From: Deltaproteobacteria bacterium
GTDB lineage: Bacteria > Desulfobacterota > Desulfarculia > Adiutricales > Adiutricaceae
Assembly: GCA_031273455.1 (NCBI GenBank)
Contig: JAISRZ010000085.1
Span: 62,001-126,000, forward strand
Direction: 5' to 3'
DNA: 64,000 bases
This document shows positions 14,500 to 22,649 of the stretch, one piece after another (within the stretch, counting starts at the first letter, position 1; each line of letters begins with the position of its first letter). A model generated the notes under the pieces. The model did not search any database and had not been told where the DNA came from. It saw nothing but the letters and a program-made list of their open reading frames with translations. The translations under genes were made by a program, and so were the position numbers.

Positions 14500-14688
14500 A
14501 TGGATATACCTATCGACAACCTAATCGAAGCGCGGGAAGTTCTAGCCGCTACCGTGGAGTATATCGACGCTATCATAATAGCCGCGACTACAGATAGTCC
14601 CCCGTTCGTTTTTCTGGATCCCCCTAAGTTCGATCGGGTGAAAGAAATGAACGCGATCATTAAAGAGGTGTTGAAAGTCTTAGAGTAA
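14500..14688 (+). CDS. Small helical phage protein, 62 aa (family H, member 2)
   Basis: ATG at 14500. Starts with an EAREVLAATVEYIDAIIIAA helix, then a Pro-rich turn and a second amphipathic helix. Related in layout to its neighbours at 14230 and 14735. Function unknown. Confidence 0.5.
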   Translation: MDIPIDNLIEAREVLAATVEYIDAIIIAATTDSPPFVFLDPPKFDRVKEMNAIIKEVLKVLE

Positions 14689-14698
14689 ACCCCTAGCG

Positions 14699-14721
14699 GG
14701 CGGGGGACTACCAACCCCGCC
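14699..14721 (+). promoter_or_regulatory. Leader hairpin
   Basis: GGCGGGG (14699-14705) pairs with CCCCGCC (14715-14721). The surrounding block is nearly identical to the leader at 13955, including the loop GACTACCAA. Confidence 0.6.
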
Positions 14722-14734
14722 GAAAGGAGAGATT

Positions 14735-14926
14735 ATGCGTATGAGTATTGACGCGTTTAGAGATACGCGCTACGCTCTGGATCGTTCCCTGGAAACAATC
14801 GACCTAGCCTTAGAGGATAGAGACAAAGCCCCTAATATGGAGATCCTTTATCTCCGTTCTGATGAAGCCATCTATCTTATGAAGCGGCTTCTTAAGGAAC
14901 TCAGGATCATCAGGTCCGAAAATTAA
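14735..14926 (+). CDS. Small helical phage protein, 63 aa (family H, member 3)
   Basis: ATG at 14735 after GAAAGGAGAG. FRDTRYALDRSLETIDLAL helix, then a loop and a basic second helix (LMKRLLKELRII). Same two-helix layout as members 1 and 2. Function unknown. Confidence 0.5.
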   Translation: MRMSIDAFRDTRYALDRSLETIDLALEDRDKAPNMEILYLRSDEAIYLMKRLLKELRIIRSEN

Positions 14927-14932
14927 ACCGAC

Positions 14933-14970
14933 AACCGATAAGTTATCAGGCGGGGGAATTGGCCCTCGCC
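14933..14970 (+). promoter_or_regulatory. Leader element: CCGATAAG motif fused to hairpin
   Basis: CCGATAAGTTATCAGG at 14935-14950 runs directly into a hairpin: GGCGGGGG (14949-14956) with CCCTCGCC (14963-14970), one G-U pair. AAGGAGAG and the ATG at 14994 follow. Confidence 0.6.
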
Positions 14971-14993
14971 GATAAGACACAAGGAGAGACCAC

Positions 14994-15962
14994 ATGCGCG
15001 CTTACTCAACCCAACTGGACCATAACCTGTCCCACTTTGACAATCAGCCCCTAGCTGAGGTCATGGAGACCGCCGGCCTTAACTTCACCGTTAAGAAAGA
15101 GCCGTGCTATCAGCTGATCGGCGATGATATCCACCCGATCCCTAACAAGTTCGTTATCTCCAGGGTGGATAACAACACGCCCCTAGGGATTGTCGGCCCG
15201 GCCTATGTCCCCTATCAGAACAACGAGCTAGCTAGCTTCCTCAAAACGTTCCAAGACCTGACCGGCGGGAGCGTGGAGCGGGCGGGCTTCATGAACAACG
15301 GCGCTTGTGTTTGGGCCATGGTTAAATCCGAAACTCATGAGGTGATCCACGGGGATCCTAGTGAAGACCTCTTCTTAGTCCGTAACACCTTTGACGGATC
15401 CTCATCTCTGGATATCGGGTTCATCAACCGCCGGGTTGTCTGTAACAATATGATCCACGCGGCTTATCGTGGCTCGGACTCTCATTTTAATATCCAACAC
15501 ACCCGGAACATGCGGCTTATCGTCCGGGGGATTGAGACTGTCATGATTAAACAGAAGACCCACGCGGAAAATACCCGGGGACTCTTAGGAGAGTTCGCTC
15601 AGAAGCGGATTACTCATCAAGGTATCCTAGCCTTAACCGAAAGGTTAATCGCCCCTAAAAAGACGGTTCCCCTTAGCGGGTCTAAGGATGTGATCCTCTT
15701 CAACCCCGCCCAGCCGGAAGAGAAAGGCCCAAAGGCTATCAGCAAAATCATGGAGCTTGTGGAGACAGGGCTAGGGACTGATATCCCCGGCGTCCGGGGC
15801 TCGGTTTATGGCTGGCTGCAGGCGGTGACTGAATACGTGGACCACCACCGCCCGATCAGAAGTAAGGACAAGGACGAAGAGGAAGCCCGGTTTAACGTTA
15901 TCATGTTCGGCGCCGGCGCTAGGTTGAAAACTGAAGCCTTTAGGCTAGCCATGGCCGCGTAA
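14994..15962 (+). CDS. Phage/plasmid-like protein of the TIGR03299/DUF932 family
   Basis: 322 residues, the only sizeable protein of the array. It carries the family pattern: PLGIVGPAYVPYQNNE, then a mid-section with FLVRNTFDGSSSLDIGFINRRVVCNNM, then a charged helical C-terminus ending in a truncated-looking EEEARFNVIMFGAGARLKTEAF. Members occur on phages and plasmids and their molecular role is not settled. The strong AAGGAGAG start signal and the leader element suggest high expression. Confidence 0.8.
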   Translation: MRAYSTQLDHNLSHFDNQPLAEVMETAGLNFTVKKEPCYQLIGDDIHPIPNKFVISRVDNNTPLGIVGPAYVPYQNNELASFLKTFQDLTGGSVERAGFMNNGACVWAMVKSETHEVIHGDPSEDLFLVRNTFDGSSSLDIGFINRRVVCNNMIHAAYRGSDSHFNIQHTRNMRLIVRGIETVMIKQKTHAENTRGLLGEFAQKRITHQGILALTERLIAPKKTVPLSGSKDVILFNPAQPEEKGPKAISKIMELVETGLGTDIPGVRGSVYGWLQAVTEYVDHHRPIRSKDKDEEEARFNVIMFGAGARLKTEAFRLAMAA

Positions 15963-15976
15963 CATCTAACCCTTAA

Positions 15977-16001
15977 GGGCGGGGGGACCTATCCCCCGTC
16001 C
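15977..16001 (+). promoter_or_regulatory. Leader hairpin, covarying stem
   Basis: Stem GGGCGGGGG (15977-15985) with CCCCCGTCC (15993-16001), one G-U pair, loop GACCTAT. The sequence differs from the GGCGGG type but the fold and the position before AGGAGGG and the ATG at 16017 are kept. Confidence 0.6.
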
Positions 16002-16016
16002 CCACAGGAGGGACTA

Positions 16017-16340
16017 ATGGACTACCATAAAGTTAAGGAGCTATTGGAATTCGCGCTTATGGACACGGACACGCTCACCTCCATTAGCAAGGTTAAGGAC
16101 GGACTGGATACGTTAGATATCGCCGCCGCGGGTCTAAGTAAAGTCGCGTTAAATCAATACGTTAATCTGGATACTATCCATGAAAAAATTATCCATATGA
16201 TTAATTCTAGTAACGTGGTTAGAGACGGGCTAGCTGAGATAGAATCGAAAGTTAGCGTATTCTCTGAGCTGTCAGAGCTTGAGGAACAACTAAGGTCCGC
16301 GGTTATCGCCCGGACGCGGGAAGTTATCGACCTACTATAA
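16017..16340 (+). CDS. Helical phage protein, 107 aa (family Y, member 1)
   Basis: ATG at 16017 after AGGAGGG. All-helical, with heptad-like spacing. Residues 1-35 (YHKVKELLEFALMDTDTLTS) match the start of the next protein at 16392 (YADFRELRLTLRDSVFDMDEL). No motif of known function. Confidence 0.55.
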   Translation: MDYHKVKELLEFALMDTDTLTSISKVKDGLDTLDIAAAGLSKVALNQYVNLDTIHEKIIHMINSSNVVRDGLAEIESKVSVFSELSELEEQLRSAVIARTREVIDLL

Positions 16341-16346
16341 TCAACA

Positions 16347-16375
16347 GGGCTAGGGGGGACCTCTCCCCCTAGTCC
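16347..16375 (+). promoter_or_regulatory. Leader hairpin, covarying stem with CTAG
   Basis: 11-bp stem: 16347-16357 (GGGCTAGGGGG) pairs with 16365-16375 (CCCCCTAGTCC, one G-U). Loop GACCTCT nearly matches the loop of the 15977 leader. AGGAGGG and the ATG at 16392 follow. Confidence 0.6.
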
Positions 16376-16391
16376 CCACAGGAGGGACCTA

Positions 16392-16634
16392 ATGGCTTAC
16401 GCCGATTTTCGGGAACTACGACTAACGCTTAGAGACAGCGTCTTTGATATGGACGAGCTGATCGCCTTGTCTGATATCTATAACGGCTTGGTTGAACTGG
16501 AACGGCCGAATAATAAATTTCCTCAGCTGAAAGGTCTTTCGTCTGACACGCTAGGGGACATGATCATCAATCAATCGTCCTTGATTCAGGCTAAGATCCA
16601 AAATGTCCTGGACCAGCTGACGGAAGAAGACTAG
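16392..16634 (+). CDS. Helical phage protein, 80 aa (family Y, member 2)
   Basis: ATG at 16392 after AGGAGGG. Paralogue of the protein at 16017 over its first 35 residues, then a shorter helical C-terminus. Last gene of the second cassette, followed by a terminator-like hairpin. Confidence 0.55.
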   Translation: MAYADFRELRLTLRDSVFDMDELIALSDIYNGLVELERPNNKFPQLKGLSSDTLGDMIINQSSLIQAKIQNVLDQLTEED

Positions 16635-16641
16635 TCCCAAG

Positions 16642-16672
16642 AGGGGAGGGATTATCAATCGCTCCCCTTTTC
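16642..16672 (+). terminator. Terminator-like hairpin
   Basis: AGGGGAG (16642-16648) pairs with CTCCCCT (16662-16668), then TTTTCT. Probable end of the second small-gene cassette. Confidence 0.6.
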
Positions 16673-16743
16673 TAGAAAAGAATACCAAGTTAGCAACATT
16701 TATAGCGTGATTAAAAAGACCGAAAAATATTTTAAAATACCGC

Positions 16744-16771
16744 TTGACTTTTTCAGCGACTGACTTATAAT
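16744..16771 (+). promoter_or_regulatory. Near-consensus sigma-70 promoter
   Basis: TTGACT at 16744-16749 and TATAAT at 16766-16771 with a 16-bp spacer, about 20 bp before the ATG at 16793. Likely active in the lysogen. Confidence 0.8.
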
Positions 16772-16792
16772 ACTTAGAAAGAGGCTAAAAAT

Positions 16793-17128
16793 ATGGAACA
16801 AAAAATTGAAAGGCTTGAGACCGCTATCCGTTTAATCGTGGAGCGCCTTATCCCCGAGCTACGTAAAGAGCTAGTCGAACTGGTCGCCAACAAAAGTCGT
16901 GGACCCAAGGTCACTAAGTATCGCAAGCGGACATACGCCGACTATAAAAAGTATAACGAGTTCCGGGGCATGGGTCAGAGCATTCGTAACTCAGCCACAC
17001 TAAGCGGGATCCCCTACTCGGCGGGTATCTTCTACGAAAGGGCCACCGCTGACGTGGTCTACAGGCTCAAAATGGACGCTGAGGCTGAGGCTCTGGCCGC
17101 TCAAGATTCCAATCTTGAATCAGCTTAA
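16793..17128 (+). CDS. Hypothetical phage protein, 111 aa, next to integrase
   Basis: Separate from the leader array and driven by its own strong promoter. Residues 1-32 form a coiled coil, residues 33-60 are strongly basic (KVTKYRKRTYADYKKY), and residues 60-90 may form a small fold with S-x-T-L-SG-IPYSAG, reminiscent of a helix-turn-helix turn. It could be a small DNA-binding regulator or excisionase-like protein, since its 3' end overlaps the convergent integrase gene by 62 bp, but no family was recognised. Confidence 0.55.
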   Translation: MEQKIERLETAIRLIVERLIPELRKELVELVANKSRGPKVTKYRKRTYADYKKYNEFRGMGQSIRNSATLSGIPYSAGIFYERATADVVYRLKMDAEAEALAAQDSNLESA

Positions 17129-18137
17129 GCCCCTGGATCAAAAGGTCTTTGTTCAAATGGGCGTATCGTTCGGTCATGGTGACGCTCTTATGTCGCATGT
17201 ACTTTTGCACTCTGTAAATGTCCACGCCCGACTGGACCAACCAAGAAGCGAAAGTATGCCGTAAGGTGTGAAACCAAACGCGATCGGCCTTGCCTTGACT
17301 GTGATCGTTTAAACCTAGCTTGGCCACTACCCGATAGAATTGTTTATACGTTCTTCTACCGGATATGAATAGATAACCAGGGCCTAATGACCTGATTAAA
17401 TCGGAACAGTCACTAGGTAGATAAAGAACTTCACGTTCGCCGGACTTACTTTTAATAATAGCGTTGCCGTCAGGCTGTAAGTCAGACCCCTTAAGATTGT
17501 ACAGCTCCGTTAAACGGATACCGGTTTTTAGGGACAAGTAAGCCATGTCCCGCCACATGGGGTTTTGGATCGAAAGCGCTTTGAGTAATAGATTAGCTTC
17601 ATCCAGGGTAAGAAAACGGTAACAACGGACGTCTAGTCCCGTGGCCTTTAGATCGTAGACCTGGAAAGGGTCTTGGCCATGGTAAAGACCGTCCTTAGAC
17701 ACAGCCTTAATGGCCCTTTTAGCTAGGCCATAGTGGAACTTCTGACTGTTCCTAGAATACCCGGCTAGCTCAGTCTTAAGTATATCCAGGTGACTGGCTT
17801 TGATACCCTGAATAGGTAAAGGGCCAAGCGTCTTATGAAGCCGCGCGAACAGCGACCGCTTATAAATTGTCCGTTCATTAGGATCTATCTCTTGGAGATA
17901 ATCCAGAGCTTCCGAAAAGGTTAAGCCATGCTGACGCTCTTTAAGTTTCTCCAGTCTAGCTTCGTAAGCGGCCTTGGCGGTTACTCCCATACTAGTTCGA
18001 CCAACCAGGACCCAACGCTTAACGCCGTTGTCCTGATAACAAAACTCGTAAGCGCGGTCTGGCTTCCCATTATAAAGAGCCTTACGGAGGCGATAGAAGA
18101 CGCCCTCATAGGCCCTAACGGAAAAACGCTTAGGCAT
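17067..18137 (-). CDS. int: Tyrosine recombinase, prophage integrase
   Basis: 356 residues. The N-terminal part (to about residue 175) contains an arm-binding and SAM-like core-binding region; the catalytic domain holds Arg208 (TGIRLTEL), His290-x-x-Arg293 (HTLRHTF) and Tyr325 (MTERYAHL), the full catalytic set. It would integrate and excise the prophage at an att site. No tRNA gene or direct repeat marking attR is visible in the window, and the left end is missing. Its start faces host-type genes, so the right boundary probably lies just beyond 18137. Confidence 0.9.
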   Translation of the reverse strand: MPKRFSVRAYEGVFYRLRKALYNGKPDRAYEFCYQDNGVKRWVLVGRTSMGVTAKAAYEARLEKLKERQHGLTFSEALDYLQEIDPNERTIYKRSLFARLHKTLGPLPIQGIKASHLDILKTELAGYSRNSQKFHYGLAKRAIKAVSKDGLYHGQDPFQVYDLKATGLDVRCYRFLTLDEANLLLKALSIQNPMWRDMAYLSLKTGIRLTELYNLKGSDLQPDGNAIIKSKSGEREVLYLPSDCSDLIRSLGPGYLFISGRRTYKQFYRVVAKLGLNDHSQGKADRVWFHTLRHTFASWLVQSGVDIYRVQKYMRHKSVTMTERYAHLNKDLLIQGLKLIQDWNLERPEPQPQRPF

Positions 18138-18174
18138 TTAAGACCTCCGGTAACTAAACTGGTAACATGTACCT

Positions 18175-19224
18175 TTAAGTATCGGAATTTCTTAGGGAAA
18201 CTTTAACGGCTTTGAGCCACCATTCGGTCGCTTTGGTTATATCTTCAGGAACATCATCGCCAATGGCGTACTCTAAGCCCAACATATATTGGGCGGTAGG
18301 GAGCCCTTGTTCCGCGGCCTTGGTCCACCACTCAATCGCCTTAGACATATTCTTAGGAACGCCTTCGCCTTTAGAATACGCGAGCCCCAACAGGTACTGA
18401 GCGTCGGGGTGCCCTTGATCAGCGGCTTTGAGCCACCACCCCGTAGCCGTGGCCTTATTCATAGGTTTGCCATCCCCGAAAAAATAGGCGGCGCCCAAAT
18501 AGTATTGAGACCTAGCGTATCCTTGTTCCGCTGATTTCTCAAAAAAGCTAACAGCCTTATTCTGATCCTTGGGCGCGCCGCGGCCTCTAGCATAGGCTTG
18601 CCCCAGACTGTACTGGGCGAAATAGTTGCCTTGATCCGCGGCTTTGAGCCACCATTCAACGGCCTTAGCCAGATCCTGAGGGACGATTTTTCCGATGGAA
18701 TACGCGTCGCCTAAAGCGTCCTGAGCTTTGTCGTCACCTTGGATCGCGGCTTTAGTCCACCATTCCAGGGCCTTTTTCGAATCCTTGGCGATTCCTTGGC
18801 CGTCAAAATAGGCCCACCCTAGGCGGCGTTGGGCCAAGGCGTTTCCTTGGTCAGCGGCTTTTTGGAGCCATTCCACGCCCTTGGCGAAATCTTGGGGAAC
18901 CCCATCGCCCTCAAAATAGACCGCCCCGAGGATAGCTTGGGCGTCCCTGTTTCCTTGTTTCGCGGCTTTAAGCCACCATTCAATAGCTTTAGCTTTATCT
19001 AACGGAACCCCATCGCCGGAAAAATATAAGAACCCCAACTGGTATTGGTTCTCGGCGTCCCCACTTTCCGCGGCTTTCACAATACTGGCGACTTCAGCGT
19101 CGGTTTTAGCGTTGTTGGCTTTAGCGTCGTTGACTTGACCTTTGTAGGTCAGGGAGTCGAGGGCCAAACCCCGCCCCGCGAATAGGGCTGAGATAATTAA
19201 AACTAGAACGAAAATTTTTTTCAT
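18175..19224 (-). CDS. Exported Sel1-repeat protein, 8 repeats
   Basis: 349 residues. Signal peptide at 1-21 (hydrophobic core, likely cleavage after GLA). From about residue 50 there are eight Sel1-like repeats of 36 residues with the pattern AQ-x-x-LG-x-x-Y-x-x-G-x-G, then KA-x-x-WW-x-KAA. Such solenoids bind partner proteins in the periplasm or at the surface. It is paralogous to the next gene (19355) and ends in a short non-repeat tail at the edge of the prophage. Whether it belongs to the host or the phage is unclear; its style matches the host genes. Confidence 0.8.
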   Translation of the reverse strand: MKKIFVLVLIISALFAGRGLALDSLTYKGQVNDAKANNAKTDAEVASIVKAAESGDAENQYQLGFLYFSGDGVPLDKAKAIEWWLKAAKQGNRDAQAILGAVYFEGDGVPQDFAKGVEWLQKAADQGNALAQRRLGWAYFDGQGIAKDSKKALEWWTKAAIQGDDKAQDALGDAYSIGKIVPQDLAKAVEWWLKAADQGNYFAQYSLGQAYARGRGAPKDQNKAVSFFEKSAEQGYARSQYYLGAAYFFGDGKPMNKATATGWWLKAADQGHPDAQYLLGLAYSKGEGVPKNMSKAIEWWTKAAEQGLPTAQYMLGLEYAIGDDVPEDITKATEWWLKAVKVSLRNSDT

Positions 19225-19354
19225 AACAAAAAAGTTCCTAAAAATAAGTTTATAGTGAAAATACGCTAAAATAAATTTTATAAACTAAAAATATTATATT
19301 AAATCTTGTTAATCTAAATACTTATTAAAGACGTCAACCTAGTCTTTCTAGATT

Positions 19355-20992
19355 TTATTCAGAAGGCTGAGGGATTTTATCTAAGAGCGTTTTAGCCTCA
19401 GCGTCCCCTTGGTCAGCGGCTTTTTTTAGCCACTCGGCGGCCTTGGTCAGATCCTTGGTCACGCCTAAGCCCTCATAGTACGCGACCCCTAAAAAATACT
19501 GCGCCATGGCGTCGCCTCGCTCAGCGGATTTTCGCCACCACTCGGTGGCTTTGACTAGATCCTTGGGTACGCCTTCGCCCTCATAATAGGCCGCCCCCAG
19601 ACGACGTTGGGCGAAAGCGTCGCCATTTTCGGCCGATTTCCGCCACCATTCCACAGCCTTAACCAAATCCTTGTCCGCGCCTTCGCCGTAAAAATAGGCG
19701 TTGCCCAAGGCGTACTGAGCGATGGGGTCCCCTTGGGTCGCGGCTTTTTTAAACCAGCCAACCGCTTTAACCAAATCTTTAGGCGCGCCTTCGCCGGTGG
19801 AATAGACCGCCCCCAGGCGGCGTTGGGCGCTGATGTCGCCTTGATTGGCGGCTTTTTCCCACCACTCGGCGCCTTTAACGGGATCTTTGGCGACGCCCGA
19901 ACCGTAAAAATACGCCCCGCCTAAGAAGTATTGAGCCGTGGGCTCCCCTTGGTCGGCGGCTTTTTCCCAAAAAGAAGCCGCCTTAGCTAAATCTTTGGCG
20001 ACGCCATCGCCAACGGAATAGGCGGACCCCAACCGCGTTTGGGCGGTGGCGTCTCCTTGGTCAGCGGCTTTCCGCCACCATTCGTTGGCCTTAACCTTAT
20101 CCAAAGGGACCCCTCGCCCGGAAAAATAAGCCTCGCCTAAGTAATACTGAGCGGTGGAGTCGCCTTGGCTCGCGGCTTTCTGGAACCAGTGAAGGGCTTT
20201 AGCGAAATCCTTTGGGGCTCCATCGCCCTCATAATAGGTCATCCCTAGAAGGGCTTGGGCGGTGGCGTCTCCTTGGTCAGCGGCTTTCTCCCACCAGGTC
20301 AGCCCTTTAGCCTTATCTTGAGGTAGGCCGGCTCCCTCGAAATAGGCCATCCCCAGACTGGTTTGGGCTAAAGCGTCGCCCTGGTTCGCGGCCTTTTGGA
20401 GCCATTCCGCGGCCTTGGCTAAATCTTTGGTGACCCCTTCGCCGTTAGCGTAAGCCAGCCCCAATCGACGTTGGGCGGAAGCGTTCCCTTGGTCCGCGGC
20501 TTTTCCCCACCATTCCAGGGCTTTTACTAGATCTTTAGCCACGCCGCCGCCGGAGTGAAGAGCCTCGCCCAAAGCGAACTGGGCGATGGGGTCGTCTCGC
20601 TCAGCGGCTTTCTCCCACCATAAAACGGCCTTAGCTTGATCCCTAGCCACACCTTGGCCCACGTAATAGGCCGCCCCCAAACGGCGCTGGGCGGCGGCCT
20701 CCCCTTGATTGGCGGCTTTCTCCCAATAAGCTACGCCCTTGGCCTTATCTAAACCCACGCCTTGCCCAGAAAAGTAAGCCCAGCCCAACTGGTATTGGGC
20801 GGTGGCGTTTCCGCTTTCCGCGAGTTTAAGGGTCTCGGGAAGGTTAAGGGCTATGGCGCTTTGATTGTCTCTAAGAATAGTGGTCGCGTTGTGAGTGGTG
20901 ACGTTATCCGGGCTGGTCAGGTTTTCCTTGGCTAAGGTTTTTCCCACAAATAACAATGAAAATAATAAAACTAATAACAATAGACGCTTCAT
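19355..20992 (-). CDS. Exported Sel1-repeat protein, about 13.5 repeats
   Basis: 545 residues with an N-terminal signal peptide (about 1-21). Thirteen full and one partial 36-residue Sel1 repeats follow from about residue 55, all close to the same consensus (ADQGDATAQ-x-x-LG). The near-identical repeats suggest recent expansion by unequal recombination. It sits 130 bp upstream of the 8-repeat paralogue on the same strand. Probably a periplasmic scaffold for protein-protein contacts; partner unknown. Confidence 0.85.
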   Translation of the reverse strand: MKRLLLLVLLFSLLFVGKTLAKENLTSPDNVTTHNATTILRDNQSAIALNLPETLKLAESGNATAQYQLGWAYFSGQGVGLDKAKGVAYWEKAANQGEAAAQRRLGAAYYVGQGVARDQAKAVLWWEKAAERDDPIAQFALGEALHSGGGVAKDLVKALEWWGKAADQGNASAQRRLGLAYANGEGVTKDLAKAAEWLQKAANQGDALAQTSLGMAYFEGAGLPQDKAKGLTWWEKAADQGDATAQALLGMTYYEGDGAPKDFAKALHWFQKAASQGDSTAQYYLGEAYFSGRGVPLDKVKANEWWRKAADQGDATAQTRLGSAYSVGDGVAKDLAKAASFWEKAADQGEPTAQYFLGGAYFYGSGVAKDPVKGAEWWEKAANQGDISAQRRLGAVYSTGEGAPKDLVKAVGWFKKAATQGDPIAQYALGNAYFYGEGADKDLVKAVEWWRKSAENGDAFAQRRLGAAYYEGEGVPKDLVKATEWWRKSAERGDAMAQYFLGVAYYEGLGVTKDLTKAAEWLKKAADQGDAEAKTLLDKIPQPSE

Positions 20993-21776
20993 AATTGACT
21001 ATCTAACCATAAAGACGATTTTATAAATAAAATAAGAAAAAATATCTGGGAAAACCAGGCGATCTGGTTATTAGCTTAACCCCTAGCTTAAGGGTCAACC
21101 TTTATAGCCCTGATAAGTAAAACTCTATTGTGTATTTTTTAAGATGTAAAGTCAACATATATTTAGATCTGTATAAGTTGAAGGGGGGTAAATATTTTTT
21201 CTTAAACTATCCCCAAAAAGACGGCGGCCCACTAAAAAGGAAATTTGGCCGATTTCCGCTCGTCCTTTGGCCAAAGGCTTGGATAAACATAATCAAGCGA
21301 TTTTGAGTCGCCAAAAAGGTTAAAAAAGCTCTTGAAAAAAACCTATATTTAAAGTATTTTTAGATTCTTATAACAAAAAAGAGGTATAACCCGCGCGTCA
21401 ATTTTGTATGGCCTTCCGCTAGGGGTTCGTTTAGGTTTCGTTTAGGCTGGGGCCAGACTGGCGGAGGCTTATTCAAGCCTTGGCCCTATTCGTATTCGTT
21501 CCTCTTTGGCCAAAGCCTGAAGCTGGTATTTCTAGGCCATAACCCCTTACGACATTAATGGGTTGGTTTTCCTCTTCGTCCGCTCGTGAAAGGTCTAGCT
21601 CGCCCGGCCCTAGATACGCTTTAACTCAATAAAGTTGTCTCTGGGAAGACGCGGCTTAGAAATATTTTTGGCGGCTCTTGGTGTCTTATGGGAGTTTAGG
21701 GGTTTTAGTCTCTCATTTAAAACCATGATCCCCAAAAAAATGGAATTTTTAACTATCTTAAGGAGAGTTCTCACCA
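20993..21776. other. Intergenic region between Sel1 gene and lipoprotein gene
   Basis: No gene seen. It contains a TATATTTAAAGTATTTTT stretch near 21344, related to the promoter-like repeats at 23341 and 25425, and several GGCCAAAG palindromic fragments. Promoters for both flanking, divergent genes should lie here. Confidence 0.3.
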
Positions 21777-22241
21777 ATGAAATCAATCGCGATCATGGCC
21801 GTTTTTGTGGCTCTTTTAATCTCAGGTTGCGCGACGGTCCCAATGGCCACCAAAACAGAGTCTGACGCGGCCAAAGCTTTTCTCCCCCCGGAGCCAGGTA
21901 TGGCTGGATTGTACATTTACCGGAATAGCGTGGTTGGCCAGGCTCTTAAAAAAGACGTTTTTATTGATGGGAAATGCTTAGGGGAGACCGCCTCGGGGGT
22001 GTATTTCTACACCACCGTCGAAGGCGATAAAACCCACGTCATCGCCACGGAATCCGAGTTTTCCGCCAATTCCTTGGAGATGTTGTTTGAGGCTGGGAAG
22101 AACTATTTCATTCGGCAGTACATAAAATTAGGCCTCTTTGTTGGCGGGGCCGGTCTGGAGTTAATACCCGAAGAGCGAGGGAAAAAAGATGTGGCCCCCT
22201 TGGGAATGGCCTTCCAAGGCCAATGTAGCGGCCCGCAATAG
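21777..22241 (+). CDS. DUF2846-like lipoprotein
   Basis: 154 residues. Signal sequence ends in lipobox LISGC (Cys near 20). The body matches the DUF2846 layout: GLYIYRNS near residue 45, VFIDGKCLGETASGVYFYTTV, and a late GKNYFIRQYI. Ribosome binding site AAGGAGAG precedes the ATG. A 15-nt imperfect hairpin with a T-run at 22314-22333 may terminate it. Outer-membrane or periplasmic; role of the family is unknown. Confidence 0.75.
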   Translation: MKSIAIMAVFVALLISGCATVPMATKTESDAAKAFLPPEPGMAGLYIYRNSVVGQALKKDVFIDGKCLGETASGVYFYTTVEGDKTHVIATESEFSANSLEMLFEAGKNYFIRQYIKLGLFVGGAGLELIPEERGKKDVAPLGMAFQGQCSGPQ

Positions 22242-22649
22242 AGAAAACGATAAAACGCGTTTTTAAACCAACTTTTAAGTCAACAATGGGGCGGTCTTTA
22301 ATGGTCCCGGAAGGCCACCATGGTTGGCTTTTTAGTTATTGGCCAATCAATCCTTTGCCACCTTAAGCGCCGCTATTGTCCGTTCGCTGGTCGCCGCGGC
22401 CAGCTTATAAGGGCTTAAGGAACCAATGTCGCGGTCAGCTGGGTCAGGGTATCGATAGCCTCGTTATAATAACCTGGCTCCTTTGGGCGGTCTGCTAAAA
22501 GCGTTCCATCGCGCGTTTTTTTAGAAGCTAATTATGCCTTAACCCCTAGTTTTTTGGGTTTTGGCGATGAGGGGAAACAGGAGAGTTTCAAGGGGAGTTA
22601 CGAGGCCAGAGCGGAGGCGGCCTTAAGTCTTTAACGATCCGCTTTCCAG
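22242..22649. other. Intergenic region
   Basis: No gene seen. A possible weak terminator (GCCACC/GGTTGGC with TTTTT, 22314-22333) belongs to the upstream lipoprotein gene. Confidence 0.3.

Noticed and set aside
10556-16375. Regular short repeats that could suggest a CRISPR array
   Set aside because: The repeats are separated by whole genes of varying length, not by uniform spacers, and the stems differ in sequence while keeping the fold.
18138-18174. A tRNA or clear attR at the integrase edge
   Set aside because: No tRNA-like fold or T-loop sequence was seen, and without the left prophage end a direct repeat cannot be identified.
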